Shown here piece by piece: positions 24,887 to 32,202 of a DNA stretch of 52,753 nt. The position numbers and the translations under genes are program-made. The notes below the pieces were generated by a model. It was not told the origin of the DNA. It ran no database searches and saw only the letters and a program-made list of their open reading frames with translations. The stretch comes from an uncultured Clostridia bacterium. GTDB taxonomy: Bacteria; Bacillota; Clostridia; Christensenellales; Aristaeellaceae. Location of the stretch: positions 1 to 52,753 of the forward strand of contig CAMJPQ010000018.1 in NCBI GenBank assembly GCA_946407745.1, given 5' to 3'. The stretch's first letter is position 1. Every line of letters begins with the position of its first letter.

Positions 24887-25207
24887 TCAGATCTTGTCCC
24901 CGTTTTCCAAACTCCATGCAGCAGCCGTCACGGCTTCCTCTGTCAGCAGGTCTTTGTAAAGGACAGCATTGTTCTTAACAAATTGCTCAAGGGTACAGTC
25001 CTGCAGCCCCAAAGCACACAGCTTTTTATAGCCGGATGTCCCTACATTCAGAACACAGGCATTCACGGCGGCGACAGCCCCTTGGCTGTTCACCACCTCG
25101 AAAAGCCTTGAAGGGAAGTAGCTCTCCCCTCTGGCCTTGGCGCTCTCATGCATGGTCTTGATCAGCTCTCTTACTTCGGCATCGAACCGGGATTCCAACT
25201 CAGTCAT
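24887..25207 (-). CDS. Unknown protein in the lysogeny operon
   Basis: 106 residues, largely helical (MTELESRFDAEVRELIKTMHESAK...). It is first in the minus-strand operon with the HTH repressor and integrase, after GGGAGGCAGGATCA. No domain recognised. It could be a lysogeny accessory protein or an excision factor, but its family does not show this. Confidence 0.65.
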   Translation of the reverse strand: MTELESRFDAEVRELIKTMHESAKARGESYFPSRLFEVVNSQGAVAAVNACVLNVGTSGYKKLCALGLQDCTLEQFVKNNAVLYKDLLTEEAVTAAAWSLENGDKI

Positions 25208-25568
25208 TGATCCTGCCTCCCGTATATAAGTTACTTGTCTTATATCTAACTATTATTCTTTCTCTTAGATAATAAACAGTATATATATTATTACTGTTAT
25301 TATAGAGAAGAGAAAACCCCCTTTTCGCAGCGAAAACCGGTTTTCGACCTCGAAAATTGGTTTTCGACCTCGAAAATAATTACTCAAAAGTAATATTTTC
25401 AAAGTGATTCTGGAAGATTCTTTCCGATGAGTTTTCGACGTCGAAAACCTCGAAAACCGGGTTTCTGACGCGAAAACCTCGAAAACCCAGTTTTCGTGTC
25501 GAAAATTCCATTTCTGGAACCTTGGGCCTCAAAAAACTCTGTTCACATTCGGCCGCCTTTGTGGGATA
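25208..25568. promoter_or_regulatory. AT-rich gene-free control region between the two lysogeny modules
   Basis: About 360 bp without a gene between the minus-strand operon and the plus-strand 25623 gene. It holds TATAAG/CTTATA arms (25215-25240), an AACAGTA/TACTGTT arm pair around TATATAT (25275-25300), the six TCGAAAA dyads (25322-25505), then the promoter at 25541. It may work as a divergent operator region, as a replication origin, or both. Confidence 0.7.
25322..25505. repeat. Six TTTTCGANNTCGAAAA dyads plus two half-sites
   Basis: Dyads are at 25322-25336 (TTTTCGCAGCGAAAA), 25341-25356 and 25361-25376 (both TTTTCGACCTCGAAAA, exactly 20 bp apart), 25432-25447 (inside the perfect 18-mer GTTTTCGACGTCGAAAAC), 25462-25476 (imperfect, TTTCTGACGCGAAAA) and 25491-25505 (TTTTCGTGTCGAAAA). 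Single CGAAAAC half-sites lie at 25450 and 25479. A regulator or initiator that binds as a dimer is implied. Confidence 0.92.
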
Positions 25569-25569
25569 A
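25541..25569 (+). promoter_or_regulatory. Promoter for the 25623 gene
   Basis: TTCACA at 25541-25546, a 17-bp spacer and GATAAT at 25564-25569, an extended -10 type (TGGGATAAT). It is downstream of the TCGAAAA dyads. Confidence 0.65.
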
Positions 25570-25622
25570 TGGCACCGTGCACAATATACGGAAACCGGTT
25601 CCAAAGAACAGGAGAATACGTC

Positions 25623-25862
25623 ATGCCTAAAACAATAGGCCATATCACCATCAGCGCCCCGATCATCATTGACAGGGCCTCGGATCAGGAGGCGGCGGCC
25701 GTCATGGAAGTCAGCCTTGATCATGCTTACCTTGAGAGAATAGACCGGCAAGAGCATCCGGAAGAATTTCAGGAAGTGCTTTCCGCAATTCTTCTGAAAT
25801 CAATTGCCGAATCCGTTCGTCGTTCTCGGAATCCTCAGAAAGTCCGGTTATTGACTGAGTAA
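25623..25862 (+). CDS. Small protein antisense to the repressor, unknown function
   Basis: 79 residues (MPKTIGHITISAPIIIDRASD..., then a helical half). The start at 25623 follows CAGGAGAATACGTC; an in-frame ATG at 25569 overlaps the promoter and is rejected. Its last 152 bases run opposite to the end of the repressor gene at 25711-26136. A dedicated terminator (25881) and promoter (25541) support that it is a true gene. It has no family I recognise; it could act on the neighbouring switch by antisense transcription alone. Confidence 0.7.
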   Translation: MPKTIGHITISAPIIIDRASDQEAAAVMEVSLDHAYLERIDRQEHPEEFQEVLSAILLKSIAESVRRSRNPQKVRLLTE

Positions 25863-26136
25863 CCGTAGAGCCATCTTTCAGCCGCTCCGCATCCGGGGCG
25901 GCTTTTTTTGTTGGGGACGGATCGTCGGTCAGGCCCAAAATGTAGTCAGCGCTCACATTGTACCGCTCCGCATACCAATACAGGGAAGCGGCGTTCGGCA
26001 GTGATATTCCGCATTCATGGCCGGACACGGCACTCTGTTTCAGGCCCAGAGCATTTGCGACCTCAAGCTGCTTGATCTCGTTCGCCAGCCTCAGCGACTT
26101 CAACCGGGATCCAACAAGTTTCTGATCAATAGGCAA
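25711..26136 (-). CDS. CI-like Xre repressor
   Basis: 141 residues with the TTG start at 26136, chosen because GGAGGG lies 7 bases before it; an ATG at 26154 is also in frame but has no site. HTH at about 6-60 (GSRLKSLRLANEIKQLEVANALGLKQSAVSGHE), with SADYILGL at its end. A charged linker and a helical C-terminus (DERIRQLISEELRKALPEI) complete it. Divergent to a Cro-like HTH gene at 26296 with operators between, it is the best candidate for the lysogeny repressor. Its 3' part is overlapped by the plus-strand 25623 gene. Confidence 0.85.
   Translation of the reverse strand: MPIDQKLVGSRLKSLRLANEIKQLEVANALGLKQSAVSGHECGISLPNAASLYWYAERYNVSADYILGLTDDPSPTKKAAPDAERLKDGSTVTQSITGLSEDSENDERIRQLISEELRKALPEILPDALAGLFSQGKHDQG
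25881..25909 (+). terminator. Plus-strand terminator inside the repressor gene
   Basis: GCCGCTCC at 25881-25888 pairs with GGGGCGGC at 25895-25902 (one G-U), followed by TTTTTTT at 25903-25909. It ends the antisense 25623 transcript 19 bases after its stop, and its bases also encode the KKAAPDAER part of the minus-strand repressor. Confidence 0.9.
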
Positions 26137-26149
26137 AGCAATCCCTCCA

Positions 26150-26285
26150 TTCATACCGTTTACAATGATAATTTATCAGCCTGCAAAAATCCACACAAAA
26201 AATATCAGTTATACCGGTTGACACTACATTTCAAACGGAGTACAATACCGACTGTACCAGTTCAAATGAAGTGCCATACAAAAGG
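26150..26285. promoter_or_regulatory. Divergent CI/Cro-type switch with promoter and operators
   Basis: Rightward promoter: TTGACA (26218-26223), 17 bp, TACAAT (26241-26246). Repeated operator-like words: ATACCGTTTACAATG (26152), ATACCGGTTGACACT (26211), ATACCGACTGTACC (26246) and GTACCAGTTCAAATG (26256); GTACAATACCGACTGTAC is itself partly palindromic. Leftward, TTGTGT-17-TAAATT on the minus strand is a possible repressor promoter. Confidence 0.7.
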
Positions 26286-26295
26286 GGGTGACGCG

Positions 26296-26523
26296 ATGGC
26301 TGACTTTGGTACCGAAATCAACCTGCGGCGACGGCAATTACTCATGAAGCAGAAGGACCTTGCGGAGGCGCTGGGCCTCAAGCAGAGTGTGGTCAGCGCT
26401 TATGAGAAGAACATCTCAAAGCCGACCTTTGAGGGCTTCATGAACCTGTGCGCAATCCTCAAGTGCGAACCAACAGACCTTTGCGCCGAGGAATTGCGAG
26501 CCGCAAGAATTACGCACACGTAA
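26296..26523 (+). CDS. Cro-like Xre HTH protein
   Basis: 75 residues, HTH at about 8-60 (RRRQLLMKQKDLAEALGLKQSVVSAYEKNISKPTFEGF), starting 26296 after AAGGGGGTGACGCG. It shares GLKQS-V-S with the divergent repressor, as CI/Cro pairs do. It would repress the lysogeny promoter and favour lytic growth. The end is short, without an effector domain. Confidence 0.88.
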   Translation: MADFGTEINLRRRQLLMKQKDLAEALGLKQSVVSAYEKNISKPTFEGFMNLCAILKCEPTDLCAEELRAARITHT

Positions 26524-26562
26524 CCACCACGACCAGAATACCCCTTACAAGGAGGTAAGAAA

Positions 26563-27048
26563 ATGGGGCGCAAAGCTACAACTGCCCTTGAAAATGTCTA
26601 CTTCCAGTGCAGGAAAAGGGCGGCAAAAACGGACACCCGGCTCAATTCCAGAGAACGGGCCGCGGAATTGCTCAACATCTCCCCGTCAACGCTGGCGGAC
26701 TATGAGCTTGGAATTACAAAGCAGATACCGGTGGAAAGTGTCATGGCCATGGCAAGCCTCTACAAAGCGCCTTTCCTCATGACAAGGTTCTGCAGCTGTG
26801 AATGTCCTCTGGGAACGGCCTGCAAGGTGGATCTGCCGACCTGCCAGCCGTCCATACAGCCGGTGGTCCTGCAGATAGCGGCCTATATCAAGCCGGACAC
26901 CATCAGGCAGGTCCGGGATGACCTCATCGTCATTGCCAGCGACGGCCGGGTCAACGACTGGGAACGGGACAAATTGTCGGACATCGTCCGCAGCTTGGAA
27001 GTCATTGCACGGGGCGCGATCAGCCTCAAACTAATCAATGCGGTTTAA
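26563..27048 (+). CDS. HTH regulator with C-terminal domain
   Basis: 161 residues. HTH at about 22-60 (RERAAELLNISPSTLADYELG). A cysteine cluster follows (FCSCECPLGTACKVDLPTC, about 80-98), possibly metal-binding. A helical C-terminal part (VRDDLIVIASDGRVNDWERDKLSDIVRSLEVIARGAISLKLINAV) resembles the phage helix-turn-helix family seen after Cro genes. First gene of the lytic operon after the Cro-like gene, after AAGGAGGTAAGAAA. Confidence 0.78.
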   Translation: MGRKATTALENVYFQCRKRAAKTDTRLNSRERAAELLNISPSTLADYELGITKQIPVESVMAMASLYKAPFLMTRFCSCECPLGTACKVDLPTCQPSIQPVVLQIAAYIKPDTIRQVRDDLIVIASDGRVNDWERDKLSDIVRSLEVIARGAISLKLINAV

Positions 27049-27062
27049 CAGGAGGGAAGGCC

Positions 27063-27257
27063 ATGAAGCCGGATGCAGTCTCGGAAATGAAAGCGTTCCT
27101 CAAAGAACGCTACGGCATAGAAACCTATGACCAGCTTGTCCAGCGCGTCCGGCAGGCGCCCCGCATCAATCTGGCAATCTTTAATGAGGTGATAACCGAT
27201 GACCATTCAGCAAGCGCGGCAGCGGGGAGAACAGCTTGCGGGAGAAAGGCTGGATGA
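27063..27257 (+). CDS. Small early-lytic protein, unknown function
   Basis: 64 residues, starting MKPDAVSEMKAFLKERYGIETYDQL after CAGGAGGGAAGGCC. Helical. Its last 59 bases overlap the next gene in another frame, so the natural end or one of the two frames may be approximate. Function unknown. Confidence 0.6.
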   Translation: MKPDAVSEMKAFLKERYGIETYDQLVQRVRQAPRINLAIFNEVITDDHSASAAAGRTACGRKAG

Positions 27258-27594
27258 GCAGACCTTCGAAGAAGTCCTTGCCTACACCACCCGAAAGTCC
27301 AGAATGACCGGGCATCAGGATGATTACATTCCTCTCCTGCTGGTCGATGAAATCAAAGATCATATCTACCGCAACCGCATCAACAACAGCAACCGCAAAC
27401 TCATTCAGCTTAGAAAGGAGGTCAGCGAACAATGTGCGACATCTGCCTCCACTCGCCTTGCCTGCACGGATGCCCTAATGAGGAAATTCCCGTTTATGGG
27501 GTATGCAGACATTGCGGAGATGGTATCCCGGTTGGCAGCAGATATGTCGATCTCGGAGGAGACCGCTTGTGCGAGGATTGCGCAGGCAATATGA
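27199..27594 (+). CDS. Small protein with overlapping ends, unknown function
   Basis: Up to 131 residues, starting MTIQQARQRGEQLAGERLDEQ after GAGGTGATAACCG. Its last 163 bases overlap the zinc-finger gene at 27432 in another frame. The last part (SRLAADMSISEETACARIAQAI) may be chance translation, or the long overlap may be real. Helical throughout; no family recognised. Confidence 0.5.
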   Translation: MTIQQARQRGEQLAGERLDEQTFEEVLAYTTRKSRMTGHQDDYIPLLLVDEIKDHIYRNRINNSNRKLIQLRKEVSEQCATSASTRLACTDALMRKFPFMGYADIAEMVSRLAADMSISEETACARIAQAI

Positions 27595-27680
27595 CATTAT
27601 CGGAGCTGCTGGAATATCTGGGGTACAGCCTCGAAGAAAATACCCCTCCAGAACCGGATGACTGGAGGGAGGATCCATGA
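27432..27680 (+). CDS. Double zinc-ribbon protein
   Basis: 82 residues with CDICLHSPCLHGCP near the start and CRHCGDGIPVGSRYVDLGGDRLCEDC (about 24-50) as a second ribbon. The site AAAGGAGG is ten bases before the ATG at 27432. Its stop overlaps the nuclease start by 4 bp. Probably a nucleic-acid- or protein-binding adapter in the recombination operon. Confidence 0.78.
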   Translation: MCDICLHSPCLHGCPNEEIPVYGVCRHCGDGIPVGSRYVDLGGDRLCEDCAGNMTLSELLEYLGYSLEENTPPEPDDWREDP

Positions 27681-28282
27681 AAGAAGATCAACTCACGTTC
27701 GACCCTCAGACCCACATATACAGGTTGAACGATGTGCCTATTCCATCCGTCACCCAGATCATGCAGCCGCTCAGCCGGCACAAGTACAGGGACATCGACG
27801 AGGAAACACTCAATCACGCCGCGGAACGCGGCACCGCAGTCCATTCGGCTATTGAATTTTATGACAGGTTCGGGCTGGATGAATGCGAAGGTGAAGCCCG
27901 GCCATATTTTGAGGCCTATCTGGCTTGGAACCGCAAATACAGGCCGAAGATCATATCCAACGAACAGCCTACTTGGCACAAACATCTTTTATATGCCGGG
28001 ACTGTGGACATGCTGGCCGAGGTTATGGGAAAGTTGACCCTGATAGATTTCAAAACCACGGCAACCCTCAACGATATGCTCACAACGGTGCAGCTGGAAG
28101 CGTACCGCCGGGCGCTGGACACGCAGGACCCATATCATCCCATCATGCAGACGGCCATCCTGCAGCTAAAACCAGATGGCACCTACACTTGGAAAACCTA
28201 CAAGGCACCAGACCTTGAGGCTTGGCAAACGTTCACAGCCCTGATCACGATCCGGGCGCACATTATCAAATACGGAGGTTAA
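27677..28282 (+). CDS. PD-(D/E)XK nuclease (RecB/Cas4-like exonuclease)
   Basis: 201 residues. H56 in RGTAVHSAIE, then the catalytic AGTVD (107-111) and LTLIDFKTT (121-128, D124 and K126), and a later QLEAYRRAL helix. It is next to a coiled-coil protein and a Bet/RecT protein, the usual set in which the exonuclease makes single strands for annealing. Start after GGAGGGAGGATCC. I infer double-strand exonuclease activity from family and context. Confidence 0.88.
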   Translation: MKEDQLTFDPQTHIYRLNDVPIPSVTQIMQPLSRHKYRDIDEETLNHAAERGTAVHSAIEFYDRFGLDECEGEARPYFEAYLAWNRKYRPKIISNEQPTWHKHLLYAGTVDMLAEVMGKLTLIDFKTTATLNDMLTTVQLEAYRRALDTQDPYHPIMQTAILQLKPDGTYTWKTYKAPDLEAWQTFTALITIRAHIIKYGG

Positions 28283-28286
28283 ATCT

Positions 28287-29000
28287 ATGGAAACCATGCC
28301 GGAAGTCGTAGTAGCAACTATCCCTGAACAGGTGGTCATTGACCAGCAGGAACGCCAGCAGACCACGGAAAACAAGGCCCTCGCATCCAGAGCGGCGGCA
28401 TTGGTCATCTCCAATGATGACCAGTACCGGGAAGCCGGGGAATTCGGAAAGGAAATCAAACGCCGCCAGAAGATGGTCTCGGAACTGTTCGCCCCCATCA
28501 AGCAGGCGGCCAACAAGGCCCACAAGGCGGCCTGCGACCGGGAAAAGGAAATGCTGCTGCCTCTCAATCAGGCGGAAACGGCCATCAAGCGGGCAATGGG
28601 TGCCTATGCTATGGAACAGGAGCGCAAGCGCCGGGAAGCCGAAGAAGCGGCCCGTCGCAGGGCGGAAGAAGAAGCCCGCCGCCTGCTGGAAGAAGCCCAG
28701 AAGCAGGAAGAACAGGGCAATAAGGAAGCCTCGGCAATGGCGCTGGAAGAAGCGGTGGTCATGGCGGAAACTCCGGTCGTGGCGGCGGCCCCGGCCCCGG
28801 CAGCAAAAGGGGTCACGCAGAAAAAGGCATGGGACATCGTCGTGGAAAATCCGCAGGCTGTCCCGGTGGAGGTCATGGGCGTAGTTATCCGCCCGGTCGA
28901 TGAAGCGGCCATCAAGAAGCTGGTCAGCGCCAGCAAGGGCGCAATCAGGATCCCCGGCATCAAGGTCATCGAAAAGATGCAGACCATTCTCAGAACGTAA
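28287..29000 (+). CDS. Coiled-coil protein of the recombination operon
   Basis: 237 residues, with a long charged coiled coil (about 45-145, with RREAEEAARRRAEEEARRLLEEAQ-like repeats) and a C-terminal conserved stretch IRIPGIKVIEK. Many siphoviruses have this protein just before RecT or ERF genes, with unknown function. ACGGAGGTTAAATCT precedes the ATG. Possibly a scaffold for the nuclease and annealase. Confidence 0.7.
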   Translation: METMPEVVVATIPEQVVIDQQERQQTTENKALASRAAALVISNDDQYREAGEFGKEIKRRQKMVSELFAPIKQAANKAHKAACDREKEMLLPLNQAETAIKRAMGAYAMEQERKRREAEEAARRRAEEEARRLLEEAQKQEEQGNKEASAMALEEAVVMAETPVVAAAPAPAAKGVTQKKAWDIVVENPQAVPVEVMGVVIRPVDEAAIKKLVSASKGAIRIPGIKVIEKMQTILRT

Positions 29001-29014
29001 AGGAGGAAACCACC

Positions 29015-29878
29015 ATGAGCGAACTCGTACAGGCACCGCAGCAGAACGCCCTCACCACCTTTGAAACGGCCTACGGCTCCGTCTCCCTCTCCCCTCAGAC
29101 GGTCCGGGACTACCTCACGCGGGGAAACAAGTCACTCTCGGATCAGGAAGTCATGCTCTTTATTCAGCTCTGCAAGTATCAGGGCCTCAACCCCTTCGTC
29201 AACGAAGCCTATGCAATCAAGTTCGGGGACAACTTCCAGATGGTGGTCGGATATGACACCTACAAGCGCCGGGCCTATGAAAACCCGGACTACAAAGGAC
29301 GCAAGTCCGGCATCGTGGTCAAGCGCGGGGACCAGATCATCTGCAAGGAAGGGACATGTGTCTATCCCGGAGAGGACCTGCTCGGCGGCTGGTGTCGGGT
29401 CTTCTACATCCGCAACGGCGTAGAGGCGGAGGAATACAGGGAAGTCTCTATGTCGGAGTTCAACAAGAATCAGGGAAACTGGAAGGTCATGCCGGCCACC
29501 ATGATTGAAAAGGTGGCCGTCAGCCAGTGCCTCCGGTCAGCCTTCCCCAAAGATTTTACCGGTCTCTATACGCCAGAAGAAATCCAGACGGCGGATGATT
29601 CGGCTAAATCGGCACCCACCGCGCAGCGCGTCGATCCTGTCACCGGGGAAGTGGATACCAGCCCCATTGTCACCAAAGAACAGCGCAAGAACCTCTTTGA
29701 CCGGGCGACGATGGCCTATGGCGGGCAGTCGGTGGAAATCATCAAAAAGTACTGCGAAGAACACGGGTTCCGGGCCACGACTGAGTTGACAGTTTCGGCT
29801 TATCAGGAGATGCTTTCTACCATCGAAGCGGTCATCCAGCAGCAGCAGGCCGTAGAAGCTCAGGGCGAAGTTCAGTAA
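29015..29878 (+). CDS. bet: Phage recombination protein Bet/RecT
   Basis: 287 residues. The Bet (RecT superfamily) core at about 15-200 includes LFIQLCKYQGLNPFVNEAYAIKFG, VVGYDTYKRRA and MIEKVAVSQCLRSAFPKDF. It anneals complementary single strands during homologous recombination. It is downstream of the exonuclease. The C-terminal 80 residues (with a helical tail) are less conserved, as is usual. The ATG follows AAAGGAGGAAACCACC. Confidence 0.93.
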   Translation: MSELVQAPQQNALTTFETAYGSVSLSPQTVRDYLTRGNKSLSDQEVMLFIQLCKYQGLNPFVNEAYAIKFGDNFQMVVGYDTYKRRAYENPDYKGRKSGIVVKRGDQIICKEGTCVYPGEDLLGGWCRVFYIRNGVEAEEYREVSMSEFNKNQGNWKVMPATMIEKVAVSQCLRSAFPKDFTGLYTPEEIQTADDSAKSAPTAQRVDPVTGEVDTSPIVTKEQRKNLFDRATMAYGGQSVEIIKKYCEEHGFRATTELTVSAYQEMLSTIEAVIQQQQAVEAQGEVQ

Positions 29879-29915
29879 ATAGGCACGATCTGTGCGGGGA
29901 GGGGGTATCTGAAAA

Positions 29916-30707
29916 GTGTCAAGGCCGCTCAAAAAAGGAGTGGATTATTTTCCGCATGATACAGATGCCTCCACCCGCCAGACCTTGCGGTCACTGCAAA
30001 GGAAGTACGGCAACGACGGATACGCGGCATGGTTCAAAATCCTTGAAAATCTCGGCAGGAGCGACAACCTCAGCATTGACTACTCCAAAGAAGAAACCGC
30101 TCAATGTCTCAGCGAAGACCTCAGATTGTCCCGCCAGAAAACGGAGGAGGTCATAGATTTCATGGCGGACCTTGAAGCCATAGACTATAACCTCTGGCAC
30201 CAAAGCAGGGTCATCTATTCCCCCAACTTTGCGGAAAGGCTCAAGGGGGTGTTCAGCAAAAGAAAGTCGGACCGGGAAAAGAAAACGCCGGATAAAGCGC
30301 CGCAGCCGCGCCAAACACAGGAAAAGCACCCGAAGCTGGTACTCAATTACCCGCCGCCGGATCCGCAGCCTCAGCAGGACGATGATCTCCCGTTTGGCCT
30401 CACACAGCAGGACGTGGAACGCTATCAGCACATTGTCAACACCATCTATGACGAGGCGGAAAAGTACGGGCTGCCAACCCATCAGGGAAACATAGATGAC
30501 GCGGTGGAGCTGGTCAATAAATACTCTCTGGAATGGGTTTTGGAGGCCATCAAGAGAACCGGGGACGGCAAAGAACAGACTTGGAGGTACCTCAAGGGGA
30601 TCCTCAGGAAATGGGAGGCGAAAGGGGAAATTGATCAACCGGCAGACAGGAACAAACCGGCGGAAGTGGACGAACATGCCCTTGACGCATGGGGAGGGAA
30701 CTTATGA
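29916..30707 (+). CDS. DUF4373-type replication initiator
   Basis: 263 residues, GTG start at 29916 after GGAGGGGGTATCTGAAAA. The N-terminal domain (about 5-110) matches the DUF4373/Lin1244 family (KKGVDYFPHDTDAS..., YAAWFKILENLGRS), and residues 160-240 resemble a DnaD-like helical region (VNKYSLEWVLEAIKRTG). It is expected to bind the origin and load the helicase with the DnaC-like protein encoded next, which it overlaps by 4 bp. Confidence 0.83.
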   Translation: MSRPLKKGVDYFPHDTDASTRQTLRSLQRKYGNDGYAAWFKILENLGRSDNLSIDYSKEETAQCLSEDLRLSRQKTEEVIDFMADLEAIDYNLWHQSRVIYSPNFAERLKGVFSKRKSDREKKTPDKAPQPRQTQEKHPKLVLNYPPPDPQPQQDDDLPFGLTQQDVERYQHIVNTIYDEAEKYGLPTHQGNIDDAVELVNKYSLEWVLEAIKRTGDGKEQTWRYLKGILRKWEAKGEIDQPADRNKPAEVDEHALDAWGGNL

Positions 30708-31552
30708 ACATCTTTGAGCAGGTTTTGGCACCGTATATCCAGCCTCAGCAGCCGGAACAAAATGACTACAGGGATGAAGAAGGGTATCTATGCTGCGGAA
30801 ACTGCCGTACCCGCAGGGAATATCAGATTGAATTTGACGGGGATGTCCGCCGGGTTCCGGTCCTCTGCACCTGCAGGCAGCAAAAGAAAAAGCAGGAAGA
30901 AGACGCCGCCCGGGAACAGCAGCGCAGGAGGGGCATACAAGACACCCTCAGTGAACTGCAATCGCAGTCGGCGGCCATCCAGCCCAAAGCCGCGTTTGAT
31001 CAGGATGACGGGAAAAACCCGGCAATCACATCAAAGGTCGAAGGGTATGTCAGGAACTTTGACAAAGCGCTGCAGAACAACCTCGGCCTCATCCTCTACG
31101 GGCCGCCCGGTACCGGAAAGACCTTCTATGCTCAGTGCATAGCGGACGGGCTGCAGAAAGCGGGATATTTCCCTTGGATCACATCCATACGCCTTTTGTC
31201 GGCGGCCATCAATCAGAATTACGGGGAAAACCGCCAGAGGCTTCTACGCCTCGTCAAGATCGTGGATGCCCTCATTCTGGATGACTTCGGAGCAGAGCGG
31301 GATACGTCCTTCATGGCGGAACAGGTCTTCGAAATCATCAACACCCGCTATGAAGCGGCAAAGCCGCTCATTGTCACCACAAACCTTGACCTCAATGCCA
31401 TGGCTTCTGAAAAGGACATAGCAGCCCGCCGGGTCTATGAAAGGGTCATGGAAATGTGCGCCCCCCTTGAAGTCAAAGGGGAAACCAGACGCAGGCAGAT
31501 AGCCAGCCGCAAAATGGCGGACCTCAAAGACATACTTGGATTGGAGGGATAA
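30704..31552 (+). CDS. DnaC-like helicase loader ATPase
   Basis: 282 residues from the ATG at 30704 (GGGGAGGG at 30691-30698; overlaps the upstream TGA). An N-terminal cysteine cluster (LCCGNC at 29-34 and CTC at 55-57) is likely a zinc site. Residues 125-280 are the AAA+ domain: Walker A GPPGTGKT (133-140), Walker B LILDDFG (190-196). It should place the host replicative helicase at the phage origin with the DUF4373 protein. Confidence 0.9.
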   Translation: MNIFEQVLAPYIQPQQPEQNDYRDEEGYLCCGNCRTRREYQIEFDGDVRRVPVLCTCRQQKKKQEEDAAREQQRRRGIQDTLSELQSQSAAIQPKAAFDQDDGKNPAITSKVEGYVRNFDKALQNNLGLILYGPPGTGKTFYAQCIADGLQKAGYFPWITSIRLLSAAINQNYGENRQRLLRLVKIVDALILDDFGAERDTSFMAEQVFEIINTRYEAAKPLIVTTNLDLNAMASEKDIAARRVYERVMEMCAPLEVKGETRRRQIASRKMADLKDILGLEG

Positions 31553-31553
31553 C

Positions 31554-31751
31554 GTGAAAACAGTACTCATCCCAATCGCATCAGAACAGGACCGCCAGAC
31601 GGTAGCCGGGATTCTGGTCAAAAACTTTATCGCCGTCAGGCCGGTCAAAATCCCCCGTAAAAAGAGGGACGGAACACCCGGGAACAGCACCGCCTATGCC
31701 CTACAGGTGGAACTTGAAGAAGCTCAGGGGGTGCCGGTCGCCGATGACTAA
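31554..31751 (+). CDS. Small protein between helicase loader and RusA
   Basis: 65 residues from a GTG at 31554, six bases after GGAGGG. A beta-alpha pattern (VKTVLIPIASEQDRQTVAGI). No family recognised. It overlaps the RusA gene by 8 bp. Probably part of the replication operon. Confidence 0.65.
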   Translation: MKTVLIPIASEQDRQTVAGILVKNFIAVRPVKIPRKKRDGTPGNSTAYALQVELEEAQGVPVADD

Positions 31752-32202
31752 GACCTTTACCATCCTCGGAGAACCGAAGGGAAAACAGCGCCCCAAATTC
31801 ACCACCATTGCGGGGCATCCACGGGCCATCACCCCGCAGCAGACGGTCAACTATGAAAACCTTGTCAAGCTGGAATATCAGGCCCAGTGCGGCAACGCCT
31901 TTTTCTCGGATAAGCAGCCGGTCTTTGTCGCAATAGACTGCTTTATGGCAATCCCCAAATCGACCAGCCATCTCAAGCGCAGGCAGATGCTCTATGAACT
32001 CATCCGCCCCATGAAAAAACCGGACTGGGACAACGTGGGAAAAATCATCTGTGACAGCCTAAACGGCATTGCCTACAGGGATGACAGCCAAATTACGGAC
32101 GCACGGGTCCGCAAGTTCTACTCGGACCAGCCCCGCGTAGTGGTCACAATCTCCGATCAGGAGATCGAGGCATACAATTACATTCAGGAGGGAAACGCAT
32201 GA
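31744..32202 (+). CDS. rusA: RusA-type Holliday junction resolvase
   Basis: 152 residues, start ATG at 31744 inside the end of the previous gene. RusA signature: KQRPKF early, then KPDWDNVGKIICDSLNGIAYRDDSQI (92-117) with the catalytic aspartates D94, D96, D104 and D113/114. It cuts four-way junctions made by phage recombination and replication. Four-bp overlap with the next gene. Confidence 0.92.
   Translation: MTKTFTILGEPKGKQRPKFTTIAGHPRAITPQQTVNYENLVKLEYQAQCGNAFFSDKQPVFVAIDCFMAIPKSTSHLKRRQMLYELIRPMKKPDWDNVGKIICDSLNGIAYRDDSQITDARVRKFYSDQPRVVVTISDQEIEAYNYIQEGNA

Noticed and set aside
26137-26154. ATG at 26154 as start of the CI-like repressor
   Set aside because: In frame, but it has no ribosome binding site, while GGAGGG stands 7 bases before the TTG at 26136.
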